A stretch of 61,905 nt of DNA from Oerskovia douganii (GCF_015142735.1 NZ_JACSPN010000016.1:1-61905), one strand, 5' to 3'. Positions 16,641-25,582 are shown, numbered from the stretch's first letter. Numbers and translations are program-made. The notes: generated from the sequence alone by a model not told the origin.

Positions 16641-16721
16641 GGAGCCGCCGGGGCCACTTTCCGGTCACTTCGCCCTCCTAGGGTGACGGCGTCCACCCGC
16701 TCGTGACTGGAGCCCCACCCC

Positions 16722-17699
16722 ATGACCTCCGTGTCATCCCCCGTGCGCCCCGCGCCACCCGAACGCCGCCGGACGATCCCCGGCCGGGCCCCCGCCGGCC
16801 GGGCCCGCTTCACCCGCCCGTCCCCCCGCGCCCTGCGCACCTGGCTCGCGTTCCTGCTGCTCGCGGGCCCGAACGTGGTCCTGCTGCTCGTGTTCGTCTA
16901 CCGTCCGCTGCTGCAGAGCTTCTACTACTCGACGTTGCAGTGGAACATGGGTTCGCCCACGGCCCGCTCGGTCGGCCTCGGCAACTACGTCGAGTGGTTC
17001 CAGGACCCGACGACGGCGGACGTCATGGTCACGACGGGCGTCTTCATGGTCGCGACCGTGGGCGGCTCGCTCGTCCTGGGCCTGGGCCTGGCCCTCCTGC
17101 TGAACCGGCGCCTCAAGGGTCGGGGCTTCGCGCGGACCGTGGCGTTCGCGCCGTACGTCCTGTCGGGCGTCGCGGTGGGCATGCTGTGGCTGTTCATCTT
17201 CGACCCGCGCTACGGCCTGCTGTCGGCGGGCCTGCGCGCGATCGGCCTGGATTCCCCCGACTGGTACACGACCTCGCCCTGGGCGCTCGTCATGATCATC
17301 GTGGTCTACCTGTGGAAGAACGTCGGGTACGTCGCCCTCATCTACCTGGCCGGTCTCCAGGCCGTCCCGCTCGAGCTCAAGCAGGCCGCGGCCCTCGACG
17401 GCGCGTCGTCGGCCCGTACGTTCCGCTCGATCGTGCTGCCGCTGCTCGCGCCCACGACCTTCTTCCTCACGGTCACGACGCTGCTCAGCTCCCTGCAGTC
17501 GTTCGACATCATCCAGGCCATGACCAAGGGCGGGCCGCTCGGCTCGACCACGACCCTCATGTACCAGATCTACGAGGAGGGCTTCGTGACCGGCCGGGCC
17601 GGCTACGCGTCGGCCGTCGCCACGATCCTCTTCCTCCTGCTGCTGGTCGTCACGGTCGTCCAGCTGCGCTTCGTCGAGAAGAAGGTGCACTACGCATGA
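16722..17699 (+). CDS. carbohydrate/glycerol-phosphate ABC importer permease (UgpA-like)
   Basis: A 325-residue inner-membrane permease of the CUT1 class (MalF/UgpA type). After a basic Pro-rich N-terminus, a first helix (about 38-60, LAFLLLAGPNVVLLLVFVYRP) is followed by five more. The cytoplasmic EAA loop reads EL-KQAAALDGASSARTFRSIVLPLL around residues 215-240, the docking site for an ATPase. Homologues transport sugars or sn-glycerol-3-phosphate and its diesters. The start ATG 16722 has TGGAG upstream. The gene overlaps the next permease as ATGA. The partner ATPase is not encoded nearby, so it is probably a shared MsiK/UgpC-like protein elsewhere. Confidence 0.9.
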   Translation: MTSVSSPVRPAPPERRRTIPGRAPAGRARFTRPSPRALRTWLAFLLLAGPNVVLLLVFVYRPLLQSFYYSTLQWNMGSPTARSVGLGNYVEWFQDPTTADVMVTTGVFMVATVGGSLVLGLGLALLLNRRLKGRGFARTVAFAPYVLSGVAVGMLWLFIFDPRYGLLSAGLRAIGLDSPDWYTTSPWALVMIIVVYLWKNVGYVALIYLAGLQAVPLELKQAAALDGASSARTFRSIVLPLLAPTTFFLTVTTLLSSLQSFDIIQAMTKGGPLGSTTTLMYQIYEEGFVTGRAGYASAVATILFLLLLVVTVVQLRFVEKKVHYA

Positions 17700-18691
17700 G
17701 CGTCCAGAACCCGGTGCGGAAGTCCCCGGCCGCCGCGCCGCACCAGCCCTCGACCGCAGCGCCGGGCGCGTCCAGCGCTCAGCACCCCGGGTCACCCGTG
17801 GACGCACCACCGGCCCCCGGCGGTGCCGACCACCGCCCGGGCGGCGGCCGACCGCCCGAGCGGAAGCGCCGCCGTCGGCCCCTGCACCTGGGCGCGTACG
17901 CGACCCTCCTGGTCGCGACCGTCGTCATGGCCCTGCCCCTCGTGTGGATGGTGCTCGCGAGCTTCAAGCGCCCCGACGAGCTGTACTCGATCCCGCTCCG
18001 GTGGCTCCCGCAGAGCCTCGACCTCGCGAACTACGTCCAGACGACGCAGAGCATCCCCGTCGGGCAGCTGTTCCTCAACTCCGTGGGCCTGACGGTCGTG
18101 GGCTCGACGCTCAAGCTGCTGCTGGGCCTGTGCTGCGCGTACGCGCTCGTGTTCCTCGACTTCCCGTTCAAGCGGGCCGTGTTCGTCCTGGTCCTGTTCA
18201 CGCTGCTCATCCCGCAGCAGATCACGATCATCCCCAACTACACGCTCGTCGCCCAGCTCGGGTGGCTCAACACCTACCAGGGCATCCTCGTGCCGGGCCT
18301 GGCGAGCGCGTTCGGGACCTTCCTGTTCCGTCAGCACTTCCTGTCGCTGCCGGTCTCGATCCTCGAGGCCGCCGAGCTCGACGGCGCAGGCCACTGGCGC
18401 AAGCTGTGGCGGTTCGTCGTGCCGCTGTCGTACCCCACGATCGCGGCCGTCGCGCTCGTGTCCGTGGTCGCGGAGTGGAACGACTACCTGTGGCCGTTCC
18501 TCGTGACCGACGACGCCGAGAAGATGACGCTCCCCGTGGGCCTCACGCTCCTGCAGAGCGTCGACGGCATGAACAACTGGGGCGTCCTCATGGCAGCGAC
18601 CGTGCTCGTGACGCTCCCCGTCCTCGTCGTCTTCCTGTTCCTCCAGCGCCGGCTCGTCGCCGGGCTCACCGCCGGAGCCGTGACCGGCTGA
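17696..18691 (+). CDS. carbohydrate/glycerol-phosphate ABC importer permease (UgpE-like)
   Basis: A 331-residue second permease of the same importer (MalG/UgpE type). It has an unusually long disordered, Pro/Ala-rich N-terminal tail (about 60 residues with APPAPGGADHRPGGG) before the first helix (TLLVATVVMALPLVWMVLAS). The EAA loop SILEAAELDGAGHWRKLWRFVVPLS lies near residues 218-243. The C-terminus FLQRRLVAGLTAGAVTG is the conserved end of this family. It starts at ATG 17696, overlapping the upstream TGA by 4 bases, and together with the first permease forms the membrane channel. Confidence 0.9.
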   Translation: MSVQNPVRKSPAAAPHQPSTAAPGASSAQHPGSPVDAPPAPGGADHRPGGGRPPERKRRRRPLHLGAYATLLVATVVMALPLVWMVLASFKRPDELYSIPLRWLPQSLDLANYVQTTQSIPVGQLFLNSVGLTVVGSTLKLLLGLCCAYALVFLDFPFKRAVFVLVLFTLLIPQQITIIPNYTLVAQLGWLNTYQGILVPGLASAFGTFLFRQHFLSLPVSILEAAELDGAGHWRKLWRFVVPLSYPTIAAVALVSVVAEWNDYLWPFLVTDDAEKMTLPVGLTLLQSVDGMNNWGVLMAATVLVTLPVLVVFLFLQRRLVAGLTAGAVTG

Positions 18692-18758
18692 CGCCGGTCC
18701 TCCCCTGTCCCCCCCGGCGCCTGCCGGGTCGCTGTTCCCCACCCCAAGGAGCATCACC

Positions 18759-20126
18759 GTGAACCAGCCCCTGCCCGCCCAGTGGTCCCCGTCGCGACGC
18801 GACGTGCTGCGCCTCGGCGGCCTCGGCGCCCTCGCCCTGTCCCTCGCCGCGTGCGCGGGACCGACCGTCGGCGGCGGCTCGTCCGCCCCGTCCGCCTCGG
18901 CGGGCACCGACTGGTCCAAGATCACGCCCGCCTCGCAGATCACGTGGTGGAGCAACCACCCCGGCGCCTCCAAGGCGATCGAGGAGGAGCTCATCCGCCG
19001 CTTCAACGCCGAGCACCCCGACATCGCGGTCAAGCTCGTGACCGCGGGCGCCGGGTACGACGAGGTCGCACAGCGCTTCCAGGCCGCGTCGTCGTCGAAC
19101 AACCTGCCCGACCTCGTCATCGCGAGCGACGTGTGGTGGTTCCGCTACTACCTCAACGGCCAGGTCATGCCCCTCGACGACGTGTTCGCGCACCTCGACG
19201 TCGACGTCGCCGACTACAACCCCACCCTCTACGGCGACTACGCGTACGACTCGCGGCACTGGGCCGTGCCGTACGCGCGCTCGACCCCGCTCTTCTACTA
19301 CAACAAGACCATGTGGGCCGCGGCGGGCCTGCCGGACCGCGGGCCCGGCACGTGGGCCGAGCTCGCCGAGTGGGCGCCCGCCCTGCGCGGCCAGGTCCCG
19401 ACCGACGGCGCCCCGCTGGGCCTCGCGACCGGCACGTCGTGGGCCGCGTGGTGGTTCGAGAACATGCTCTGGGGCCACGGCGGGCAGTACAGCGACGAGT
19501 TCACGGTCACGCTCGACACCCCGCAGGCCCTCGCCGCCGGCGACTTCCTGCACGACCTGTTCCACGGCTCGAAGGTCGCGGGCATCGGGACCGACACCGG
19601 GGCCGACTTCGCCGCGGGCGTCTTCGCGTCGACGATCGGGTCCACGGGCAGCCTCACGGGCCTGCTCGAGGCCGCGACGTTCGAGGTCGGCACGGCCTAC
19701 CTTCCCGACGGGCCGTCGGGCTCCGGGACGCCCACGGGCGGCACAGGCCTGGCCATCCCGGCCTCGCGCACGCCCGAGCAGCAGCTCGCTGCCGCGATGT
19801 TCCTCTCCTTCCTCACCGACCCCGAGAACACCGCATACTTCTCCCAGAACACCGGGTACATGCCGGTGCGCACGTCCGCGGTCGAGGGAGAGACCATGAG
19901 CAGCATCTACGCGGCCACGCCGCAGTTCCGCACGGCCGTGGACCAGCTCGCGGAGAAGTCGCGCTCGCAGGACTGGGTCCGCGTGTTCGTGCCCGGCGGC
20001 GACCAGATCCTCACCGAGGGGATCGAGCAGATCGTCCTCAAGGGCACGCCCGCGGCCGAGGCGTTCGCGTCGATCGCACCGCGCCTCGAGAAGGCGTACC
20101 AGGAGAACGTGGAGCCCAGCCTGTGA
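18759..20126 (+). CDS. extracellular solute-binding lipoprotein of the importer (UgpB-like, Tat-exported)
   Basis: A 455-residue family 1 solute-binding protein. The signal region has a twin-arginine motif SRRDVLRLGG and a lipobox LAAC (Cys at about residue 33), so it should be exported folded through Tat and lipid-anchored. The mature part begins ITWWSNHPGASKAIEEELIR, the standard family 1 entry, and contains FYYNKTMW and WWFENMLWGHGGQY ligand-cleft blocks. FTVTLDTPQALAAGDF and VFASTIGSTGSL are similar to glycerol-3-phosphate-binding UgpB. The start is GTG 18759, with AAGGAG 7 bases upstream. Substrate, by association with the next gene, is likely a glycerophosphodiester or glycerol-3-phosphate. 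Confidence 0.9.
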   Translation: MNQPLPAQWSPSRRDVLRLGGLGALALSLAACAGPTVGGGSSAPSASAGTDWSKITPASQITWWSNHPGASKAIEEELIRRFNAEHPDIAVKLVTAGAGYDEVAQRFQAASSSNNLPDLVIASDVWWFRYYLNGQVMPLDDVFAHLDVDVADYNPTLYGDYAYDSRHWAVPYARSTPLFYYNKTMWAAAGLPDRGPGTWAELAEWAPALRGQVPTDGAPLGLATGTSWAAWWFENMLWGHGGQYSDEFTVTLDTPQALAAGDFLHDLFHGSKVAGIGTDTGADFAAGVFASTIGSTGSLTGLLEAATFEVGTAYLPDGPSGSGTPTGGTGLAIPASRTPEQQLAAAMFLSFLTDPENTAYFSQNTGYMPVRTSAVEGETMSSIYAATPQFRTAVDQLAEKSRSQDWVRVFVPGGDQILTEGIEQIVLKGTPAAEAFASIAPRLEKAYQENVEPSL

Positions 20127-20860
20127 CGGGCACCGTGCGTGTGGTCGCGCACCGGGGGAACTCGTCGGTCGCGCCGCAGAACACTCTCGCGGCGTTCGAG
20201 GCCGCGTGGCGCGCGGGCGCCGACAGCATCGAGATCGACGTCCAGCTCACCGGGGACGGCGAGGTCGTCGTGATCCACGACGACACCCTCGACGCGACGA
20301 CGGACGGGCGTGGGCGGGTCGACGCGCACTCCCTCGCCGAGGTCCGGACCGTCGACGCCGGCTCGTGGTTCTCCCCCGCCTACGCCGGGCAGCGCGTCCC
20401 GACGTTCGCGGAGGTCGTGGACTTCCTCGTGACGCACCCGGGCATCGACCTCCTGCTGGAGGTCAAGGGCGACTGGGGTCCCGACGACGTCCGCAAGGTC
20501 ACCGAGCCCCTCCAGCGCGCCGGGCTCACGGACCGCGTGATCGGTCAGAGCTTCTGGCCCTCGACGGTCTCCTCCCTGCAGGAGGTCGCGCCGGGGCTGC
20601 GCCGGGGGCTCCTGGTCGAGCGGCCCTCCGCCGACCTGCTCACGACGTGCGCGGAGCTGGGCGTCATGACGTGCAACCCGGCGGGCACCGTGCTGGTCGA
20701 GCAGCCCTCGCTCGTGGCGGACCTGCACGCCGCCGGGCTCGAGGTCCAGGTCTGGACCCTGGACGAGCCCGAGCAGTGGGCGCTGGCCCTCGAGACGGGC
20801 GTCGACGCGGTCATCACCGACCGCCCCGACCGTCTGCGCGGGTGGCTCGCGGGCCGCTGA
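20123..20860 (+). CDS. glycerophosphodiester phosphodiesterase
   Basis: A 245-residue GDPD-family TIM-barrel enzyme that hydrolyses glycerophosphodiesters to sn-glycerol-3-phosphate and an alcohol. Catalytic signature: VVAHRGNSSVAPQNTLAAF (HRG and the later His), then the metal-binding E-x-D in SIEIDVQLT and IHDDTLDATTDG. A C-terminal VWTLDEPEQW and GVDAVITDRPD complete the family pattern. No export signal is present, so it acts in the cytoplasm on imported diesters. GTG 20123 overlaps the binding-protein TGA by 4 bases, which directly ties enzyme and importer together. Confidence 0.93.
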   Translation: MTGTVRVVAHRGNSSVAPQNTLAAFEAAWRAGADSIEIDVQLTGDGEVVVIHDDTLDATTDGRGRVDAHSLAEVRTVDAGSWFSPAYAGQRVPTFAEVVDFLVTHPGIDLLLEVKGDWGPDDVRKVTEPLQRAGLTDRVIGQSFWPSTVSSLQEVAPGLRRGLLVERPSADLLTTCAELGVMTCNPAGTVLVEQPSLVADLHAAGLEVQVWTLDEPEQWALALETGVDAVITDRPDRLRGWLAGR

Positions 20861-20889
20861 CCCGGCACCCGGTCCAGCGGCAGCGCGCG

Positions 20890-20921
20890 GACGCCCCAGC
20901 ACCGAGCGGTGCGGGGGCGTC
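20890..20921 (+). terminator. terminator of the importer-GDPD operon
   Basis: GACGCCCC-x-GCACC pairs with GGTGC-x-GGGGCGTC around a 4-base loop, 29 bases after the GDPD stop. One A-G mismatch interrupts the 13-pair stem. It can also serve the convergent regulator gene. Confidence 0.65.
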
Positions 20922-20958
20922 TGCGCACGTCCCCGGAGGGGCCGGCGAGGGGCCCGGC

Positions 20959-21267
20959 TCAGCCCTGGGCGATCTCCGCGAGCGCCGCGAGATGCGCCTC
21001 GACGGCGCGCCGCCCGGGCGGGGTGAGCTCGACCCACGTGAGGCGCCGCGCGTCCGAGCGGTCGGGCGAGCTCTCCTTGGTCGCCGTGACGAAGCCCGCG
21101 TCGGCGAGCACCCGCAGGTTCTTCGAGAGGTTCGCATCGGTCAGGCCCAGCGTGTCGCGGAGCACCGCGAACTCGAGCTGCGCCCCTCGCCGGAGCACCC
21201 CGCAGATGCGTAGGCGCGTGGGCGAGTGGATGACCTCGCTGAACACGGGGACGACGTCGGCGCTCAT
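20959..21267 (-). CDS. winged-helix transcriptional regulator (ArsR/MarR-like, DNA-binding HTH_27 type)
   Basis: A 102-residue regulator: FSEVIHSPTRLRICGVLRRG, then HTH LRDTLGLTDANLSKNLRVLADAGFV and the wing TKESSPDRSDARRLTWVELTP. This matches small winged-helix proteins often annotated as transcriptional regulator next to a membrane protein. There is no metal-binding Cys motif. The start ATG 21267 overlaps the TGA of the upstream membrane gene by 4 bases, so it is co-translated with it and probably regulates that unit. Confidence 0.85.
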   Translation of the reverse strand: MSADVVPVFSEVIHSPTRLRICGVLRRGAQLEFAVLRDTLGLTDANLSKNLRVLADAGFVTATKESSPDRSDARRLTWVELTPPGRRAVEAHLAALAEIAQG

Positions 21268-21779
21268 GCGCCCTGGCCGTCGGTCGCGGTCGCCGCCCCG
21301 GTGAGCTCCCGGCGGAAGAGGTCGTCGTACCGGGGGCCGAGCACCATGGGGGCGACGAGCCCGACCGCCGCGGGGAGGAGCACCCACCCGTACGCGACCG
21401 GGGTGACCTTGACGACCACCATGGCCGCGAAGCAGGCCACGACGATCGCGAGCAGGATCCGGTAGACGCGCCTCGAGCGCGGCCCCGCCGGCAGGCTGAA
21501 CCACAGCCCGTAGCGCCGCCGGTACACGACCACGAGCGCCGGCAGCGCGAAGAGTGCGACGGGCAGCAGGATCAGCGACGCCGGGGACGGCAGCGCCTGC
21601 GAGGTGATGACGAGGGCCACGATCACGCCGAGCGACGGGTGGTACCACCGCGGGGTGACGAGCCGTTCCGCGAGGTTCGCGTCGTCGGCGCGCAGGCTCG
21701 CCAACGTCTCGCGCGCCTGTGCGGCGGAGGGGCGCTGCGGCGCGTCGTGGGGGCGGCCGGTCGGCATGTCGTCTTCCAT
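21264..21779 (-). CDS. membrane protein coupled to a winged-helix regulator
   Basis: A 171-residue protein with a hydrophilic N-terminus (about 45 residues) and four predicted membrane helices: SLGVIVALVITSQALPSPA, ILLPVALFALPALVVVYR, YRILLAIVVACFAAMVVV and WVLLPAAVGLVAPMVLG. It resembles the membrane partner of the small winged-helix regulators described for stress or antibiotic response; no transport motif is visible. The start ATG 21779 was chosen over the later ATG 21767; both lack a strong Shine-Dalgarno. It overlaps the downstream regulator. Confidence 0.65.
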   Translation of the reverse strand: MEDDMPTGRPHDAPQRPSAAQARETLASLRADDANLAERLVTPRWYHPSLGVIVALVITSQALPSPASLILLPVALFALPALVVVYRRRYGLWFSLPAGPRSRRVYRILLAIVVACFAAMVVVKVTPVAYGWVLLPAAVGLVAPMVLGPRYDDLFRRELTGAATATDGQGA

Positions 21780-21866
21780 GACGGCAAACCTATGGGTGAC
21801 TTGCGCCTTTGGCAAGAGACTCGTGCGGCCGGCACGTCCCGCCCCACCGAGCGCGCCCACCCTCCG

Positions 21867-23012
21867 TCAGCCCCGTGCGTCGACGATCCGGGCCCCCGAC
21901 ACGACCCCCGACAGCCCGCGCCGGTCCCGCGTGAGCAGGACCGAGACGACCGCCACGAAGGCGACGAGTCCTCCGAGGGGAGCGGCGACGTCGCGCACCG
22001 GACCGCCACCCGGGACCTCCGCCAGGATCAGGCACGCTCCCCACAGCCCCCCCGACGTGAAGCCGCGCACCGCACGACGGACCGTCGTCCCCCGGCCCAG
22101 GCCGTCGGGACCGACCACCCCCTCGGCGGCGTCCGCCGTCCAGCGCGGCTCGAGCCACGTGGCCCGCTGCCCCCAGGACGCCCCGCTGCCGAGGAACGGC
22201 GGCACGAACAGGACCAGCGCCACGGGCACCACCGTGCCGAGCGCGACGTCGATCCCGTCCGACCCCAGCGGGACCTCCTGCCCCGTCGCGACCAGCACGA
22301 CCCGGTAGAACAGGACCAGCACCGTCCCGACCACCGACACCAGCACCGCGTCGATCAGCATGCCCAGCCAGCGCCGCCACACCGTGACCGGCCTCGGGAC
22401 CCCACGCTGCGCCGCCAGGTCCGTCGACCGCGGCATCCAGCGCAGGACCACGGGCGCGACCAGCGCACCGACCAGCCCCCCGAGCGTGTTCGTCAACAGG
22501 TCGTCGACGTCGGCCAGCCGGTACGAGCACGGGACGAGCCCGAAGATGCCCGTGCCCTGCGTCGTCTCGATGAGCAGCGACGCCGCGAACGCGGAGAGCA
22601 CCGTGAGCGGGAGCCGCCACCCGAAGAACCGCCGCACCAGCACGCCCCACGGGACGAACAGCACGACGTTGAACACCGTCTGCAGCACGGCCGGGCTGCG
22701 CAGCCGCTGCGCAGCGCTCATGCCCGCGGTGTCGCGGCGGACGTCCTCCACGAACTGGAACGGGTTCAGCTGCGGCCCCGAGAACCCGTGCTGCGCGCAC
22801 CACTGCGCCAGGTCCCCCGACGGAAGGGGCAGGAGCGTGTACGCGACGAGCGCGACCCCGTACACCGCGACCGCGGCCGACCCCAGGAGGCGCAGACCGC
22901 TGAGCCGCCCGTACCTCCGGTACTGCCACACCACGACGGGAAGCAGGATCAGCAGGAAGACGAGGGCCCCGCCGATCACCCCCACGTACGCGGGCCAGGT
23001 CCACATGCTCAC
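21867..23012 (-). CDS. VanZ-like and RDD-domain membrane fusion
   Basis: A 381-residue polytopic membrane protein. The first about 210 residues are VanZ-like: AYTLLPLPSGD, NPFQFVED, NVVLFVPWGVLVRRFFGW, and ASLLIETTQGTGIFGLVPCSYRLADVDDLLTNTLGGLVGA, which is the hallmark block of the family. The C-terminal about 150 residues resemble an RDD membrane domain (VWRRWLGMLIDAVLVSVVG, LGSGASWGQRAT, and DRRGLSGVVSGARIVDARG). VanZ-like proteins give low-level teicoplanin resistance in enterococci, but most homologues have unknown envelope functions. The start is GTG 23012, with an alternative ATG 23006. Monocistronic. Confidence 0.85.
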   Translation of the reverse strand: MSMWTWPAYVGVIGGALVFLLILLPVVVWQYRRYGRLSGLRLLGSAAVAVYGVALVAYTLLPLPSGDLAQWCAQHGFSGPQLNPFQFVEDVRRDTAGMSAAQRLRSPAVLQTVFNVVLFVPWGVLVRRFFGWRLPLTVLSAFAASLLIETTQGTGIFGLVPCSYRLADVDDLLTNTLGGLVGALVAPVVLRWMPRSTDLAAQRGVPRPVTVWRRWLGMLIDAVLVSVVGTVLVLFYRVVLVATGQEVPLGSDGIDVALGTVVPVALVLFVPPFLGSGASWGQRATWLEPRWTADAAEGVVGPDGLGRGTTVRRAVRGFTSGGLWGACLILAEVPGGGPVRDVAAPLGGLVAFVAVVSVLLTRDRRGLSGVVSGARIVDARG

Positions 23013-23141
23013 GACCAGACCCTAACCAGGAGGTGCGGCCAGGGCGCGGCGGGCGCGCGCCGTCCGCGTCGACCCGACGGGCGGGGCCGTCACCCCCGGC
23101 CCACGGACGCCGTCACCCCGGCGGCGTCCCGCACCCTCGCG

Positions 23142-24842
23142 TCAGCCGTCGCCGTCGTGCCCCGCGTCCCCGTGGGACTCGCCCCGCCCCAGGTCCCGGG
23201 TGCGGTCGAGGTCACCGTCGCCGACGCGAGCGGTCCGCCGGTCGCCCTCGGAGGAACCGGCCGCCGGCTCGGCGTCGTCGTGCGGCGTCTCCGACGCGTC
23301 CTCGGACGCGTCGCGCTCGTCCTCCACCCGGTTCCGCTCGGCCGTCTCCTCGCGCTCGTCGATGACGTCCTGCCCCGGACCCGCGAACGCCTGCGCCCGC
23401 TCGACCGCCTCCGCGGTGCCGCTGAAGAACGCCGACTCGGCAGCGCCACCGGGCAGGTCCTCGGGTCCGATCTCCCCGGTCGTGCCCGCGTCCGGCGCCG
23501 CCGCGAGCCCGGCCTCGACGGGGTCCATGAGGCGCGTCTCGACGACGTCCTGCGGGGCGCTGACCTGACCGATGACCCGGGTCGCGTCGCGGACGGAGAC
23601 CCGTCGCGTGGCCGGGCGCGTGGTGAGGGGCGGCTGCCCCGGGATGCCCGGACCGACGGGGATCGCGGGCGGCAGGCGGACCTCGGGCTTCGCGGGCGGC
23701 GGGAGCCGCGGCGGGGCCGTGGGTGCGGCCGCGACCGCCCCGTCCTCCTGCGCGACGCGCCCCGGTGCGACGTCGGGGGCCTCGCTGATGCTCCCCTCCT
23801 CGACCCCCTCGAAGCGTGTGCGGGGCAACGAGTCGGCGCTCGAGCGCTGGAGCCACTCGACGAGCCCCTCGCGCACGAAGCACCGCAGGTCGAACAGCGT
23901 CGGGGCGTCGCGTGCGCTGACGAGCGCGCGCACGCGGACGACCCCGTTGATCGCGTCGGTCACCTGCAGGATGCCGACGCGCTGGTCCCACAGGTCCGTG
24001 TGCGCGAGGAGCCGCTTGAGCTCGGCCCGCATCGCGCCGAACGGTACCCGGAAGTCGAGGTCGACCTCGACCGTGCCGAGCAGGTCCGCGGCTCGCCGCG
24101 TCCAGTTCTGGAACGGGGTCGTCGTGAAGTACGTGCACGGCATGATGAGGCGCCGGTCGTCCCACAGGTGCACCACGACGTACGTCATGGTGATCTCCTC
24201 GATCCGGCCCCACTCGCCCTCCAGCACCACGACGTCGTCGACCCGGATCCCGTCCGTGAACGCGATCTGCATGCCCGCGAAAACGTTCGCGAGGGACGTC
24301 TGCGCCGCGAGGCCCGCGACGATCGAGATGACGCCGGCCGACGCCAGGATGCTCGCCCCCGCGGCACGCGCCGCGGGGAACGTGAGGAGGACCGCGGCGA
24401 TCGCGCAGATGACGATGATCGCGACCGTGAGCCGCCGCACCACGATGATCTGCGTGCGGACGCGCCGGGCGTGCCGGTTGTCGACCACGTCGACCCGGAA
24501 CCGCTTGAGCGCGCTGTCCTCGAGCACGAACGCGAGCGCCCCGACCCACCACGCCCCGGCCGCGATGAGGGCGATGAGCAGCGCGTGCTCGACCGCGGGC
24601 CGCCAGCCGACCGACGCGTCGGTCGTGACGCGCACCGCGATCCACACTGCGACGACCATGAGGACGGCGCGGTCCGGGCGGCGCAGCCGCTTGGAGATGT
24701 GTCGCGCGAGCTCGCTGCGCCTCCCCAGGCGGTTCGCGACGGCCGAGATGATCGTGCCCAGCACGAACGCGACCACGAGCGCTCCCGCGACGGCGGCCAG
24801 GGTCAGAGCGACGTCCGTCGCGTTCTCTATCTCGTCGTCCAT
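23142..24842 (-). CDS. MscS-family mechanosensitive channel with long acidic tail
   Basis: A 566-residue membrane channel that would release osmolytes on hypo-osmotic shock. Five predicted helices (about 12-35, 57-75, 84-106, 134-155, 160-187). The pore helix AGVISIVAGLAAQTSLANVFAG holds the Gly/Ala packing pattern of TM3 of MscS. The beta domain follows (FTDGIRVDDVVVLEGEWGRIEEIT, TYVVVHLWDDRRLIMPC and FQNW). After about residue 340, an approximately 220-residue Pro/Glu/Asp-rich disordered C-terminus extends beyond the normal fold; its role is unknown. The start is ATG 24842. Monocistronic. Confidence 0.9.
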   Translation of the reverse strand: MDDEIENATDVALTLAAVAGALVVAFVLGTIISAVANRLGRRSELARHISKRLRRPDRAVLMVVAVWIAVRVTTDASVGWRPAVEHALLIALIAAGAWWVGALAFVLEDSALKRFRVDVVDNRHARRVRTQIIVVRRLTVAIIVICAIAAVLLTFPAARAAGASILASAGVISIVAGLAAQTSLANVFAGMQIAFTDGIRVDDVVVLEGEWGRIEEITMTYVVVHLWDDRRLIMPCTYFTTTPFQNWTRRAADLLGTVEVDLDFRVPFGAMRAELKRLLAHTDLWDQRVGILQVTDAINGVVRVRALVSARDAPTLFDLRCFVREGLVEWLQRSSADSLPRTRFEGVEEGSISEAPDVAPGRVAQEDGAVAAAPTAPPRLPPPAKPEVRLPPAIPVGPGIPGQPPLTTRPATRRVSVRDATRVIGQVSAPQDVVETRLMDPVEAGLAAAPDAGTTGEIGPEDLPGGAAESAFFSGTAEAVERAQAFAGPGQDVIDEREETAERNRVEDERDASEDASETPHDDAEPAAGSSEGDRRTARVGDGDLDRTRDLGRGESHGDAGHDGDG

Positions 24843-24922
24843 CCGTCCACGCTAGGCGCGGACGGATGGACGCGCCCGGACAGGGGCCGGATGAGACGGT
24901 CCTCACACGTCGGGCGGTCGCC

Positions 24923-25519
24923 TCAGCGCGCGAGCCACGGTGCCAGACGGCGGGTCACCCACGGCAGGACGGCGTACGTCATGATCGGGGTCAGCACGAG
25001 CGTCGTCACGAGCACCCTGGGGAGCACGGGCAGCTCACCGAAGCTCGGGACGGCCCAGGACATGAGGAGCGTGAACGCGAGGTTCACGGGGAAGAACCCC
25101 AGCCAGATGCTCACCGACTGCTTCCACCGCGCCGGTGCGCGCTCGCCGCTGACCTGCGGCTCGTCGACCCGCGCGGGGACGTCGAACCAGCCCTCGATGC
25201 CCGTGCGGCGCTCGACGCGCTGGTCCTCCACGAGGCCCTGCCCCTCCTGGAGCCACGCGACCCGCTCGGGCGAGGAGTCCCAGGCGTCGAGCGTCGCCTC
25301 GTCGGCGAAGCGGTAGAGCATGTGCCAGTCGTGCGAGTCCTGCGCGGCACGCACCCAGCCCGACCCGAGGAACCCTGGGTACGTGTTGGCCATGTTGACG
25401 CCGGCCTGGACCCAGCGCGTCGCGTCCGGCACCAGGTCGGGGTGGATGCGGCGGTGGATGGAGACGGTGACGGGTCGGTCCGGGGATCGCCCGGCCGTGC
25501 CCGTGGGAGGAACGGTCAT
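24923..25519 (-). CDS. antibiotic biosynthesis monooxygenase (ABM)-like protein with membrane tail
   Basis: A 198-residue protein. Residues about 15-110 form an ABM ferredoxin-like fold (VTVSIHRRIHPDLVPDATRWVQAG, then DWHMLYRFADEATLDAWDSS and RVAWLQEGQGLVED). After a linker RRTGIEGWFDVP, two hydrophobic helices follow (WLGFFPVNLAFTLLMSW and VLVTTLVLTPIMTYAVLPWV). This arrangement is a recurring family of ABM proteins anchored to the membrane; the substrate is not known. The start ATG 25519 is preceded by GGAGGAACG, a good ribosome site. Confidence 0.8.
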   Translation of the reverse strand: MTVPPTGTAGRSPDRPVTVSIHRRIHPDLVPDATRWVQAGVNMANTYPGFLGSGWVRAAQDSHDWHMLYRFADEATLDAWDSSPERVAWLQEGQGLVEDQRVERRTGIEGWFDVPARVDEPQVSGERAPARWKQSVSIWLGFFPVNLAFTLLMSWAVPSFGELPVLPRVLVTTLVLTPIMTYAVLPWVTRRLAPWLAR

Positions 25520-25560
25520 GGGCCGAGTACACGGGGCCCAGGTTTCCGCCGTGTGACGCC

Positions 25561-25582
25561 CGCGCCGCCGTGGGACGGCGCG
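25561..25582 (-). terminator. hairpin downstream of the DUF1801 gene
   Basis: CGCGCCG pairs with CGGCGCG around an 8-base loop, 49 bases past the DUF1801 stop on the minus strand. Short stem without a U-tract. Confidence 0.4.

Noticed and set aside
21781-21830. TTGCCA/ATAGGT pair as promoter of the membrane-regulator operon
   Set aside because: Spacing is plausible (16 bp) but both hexamers match poorly and no supporting operator was found, so it was not listed as a feature.
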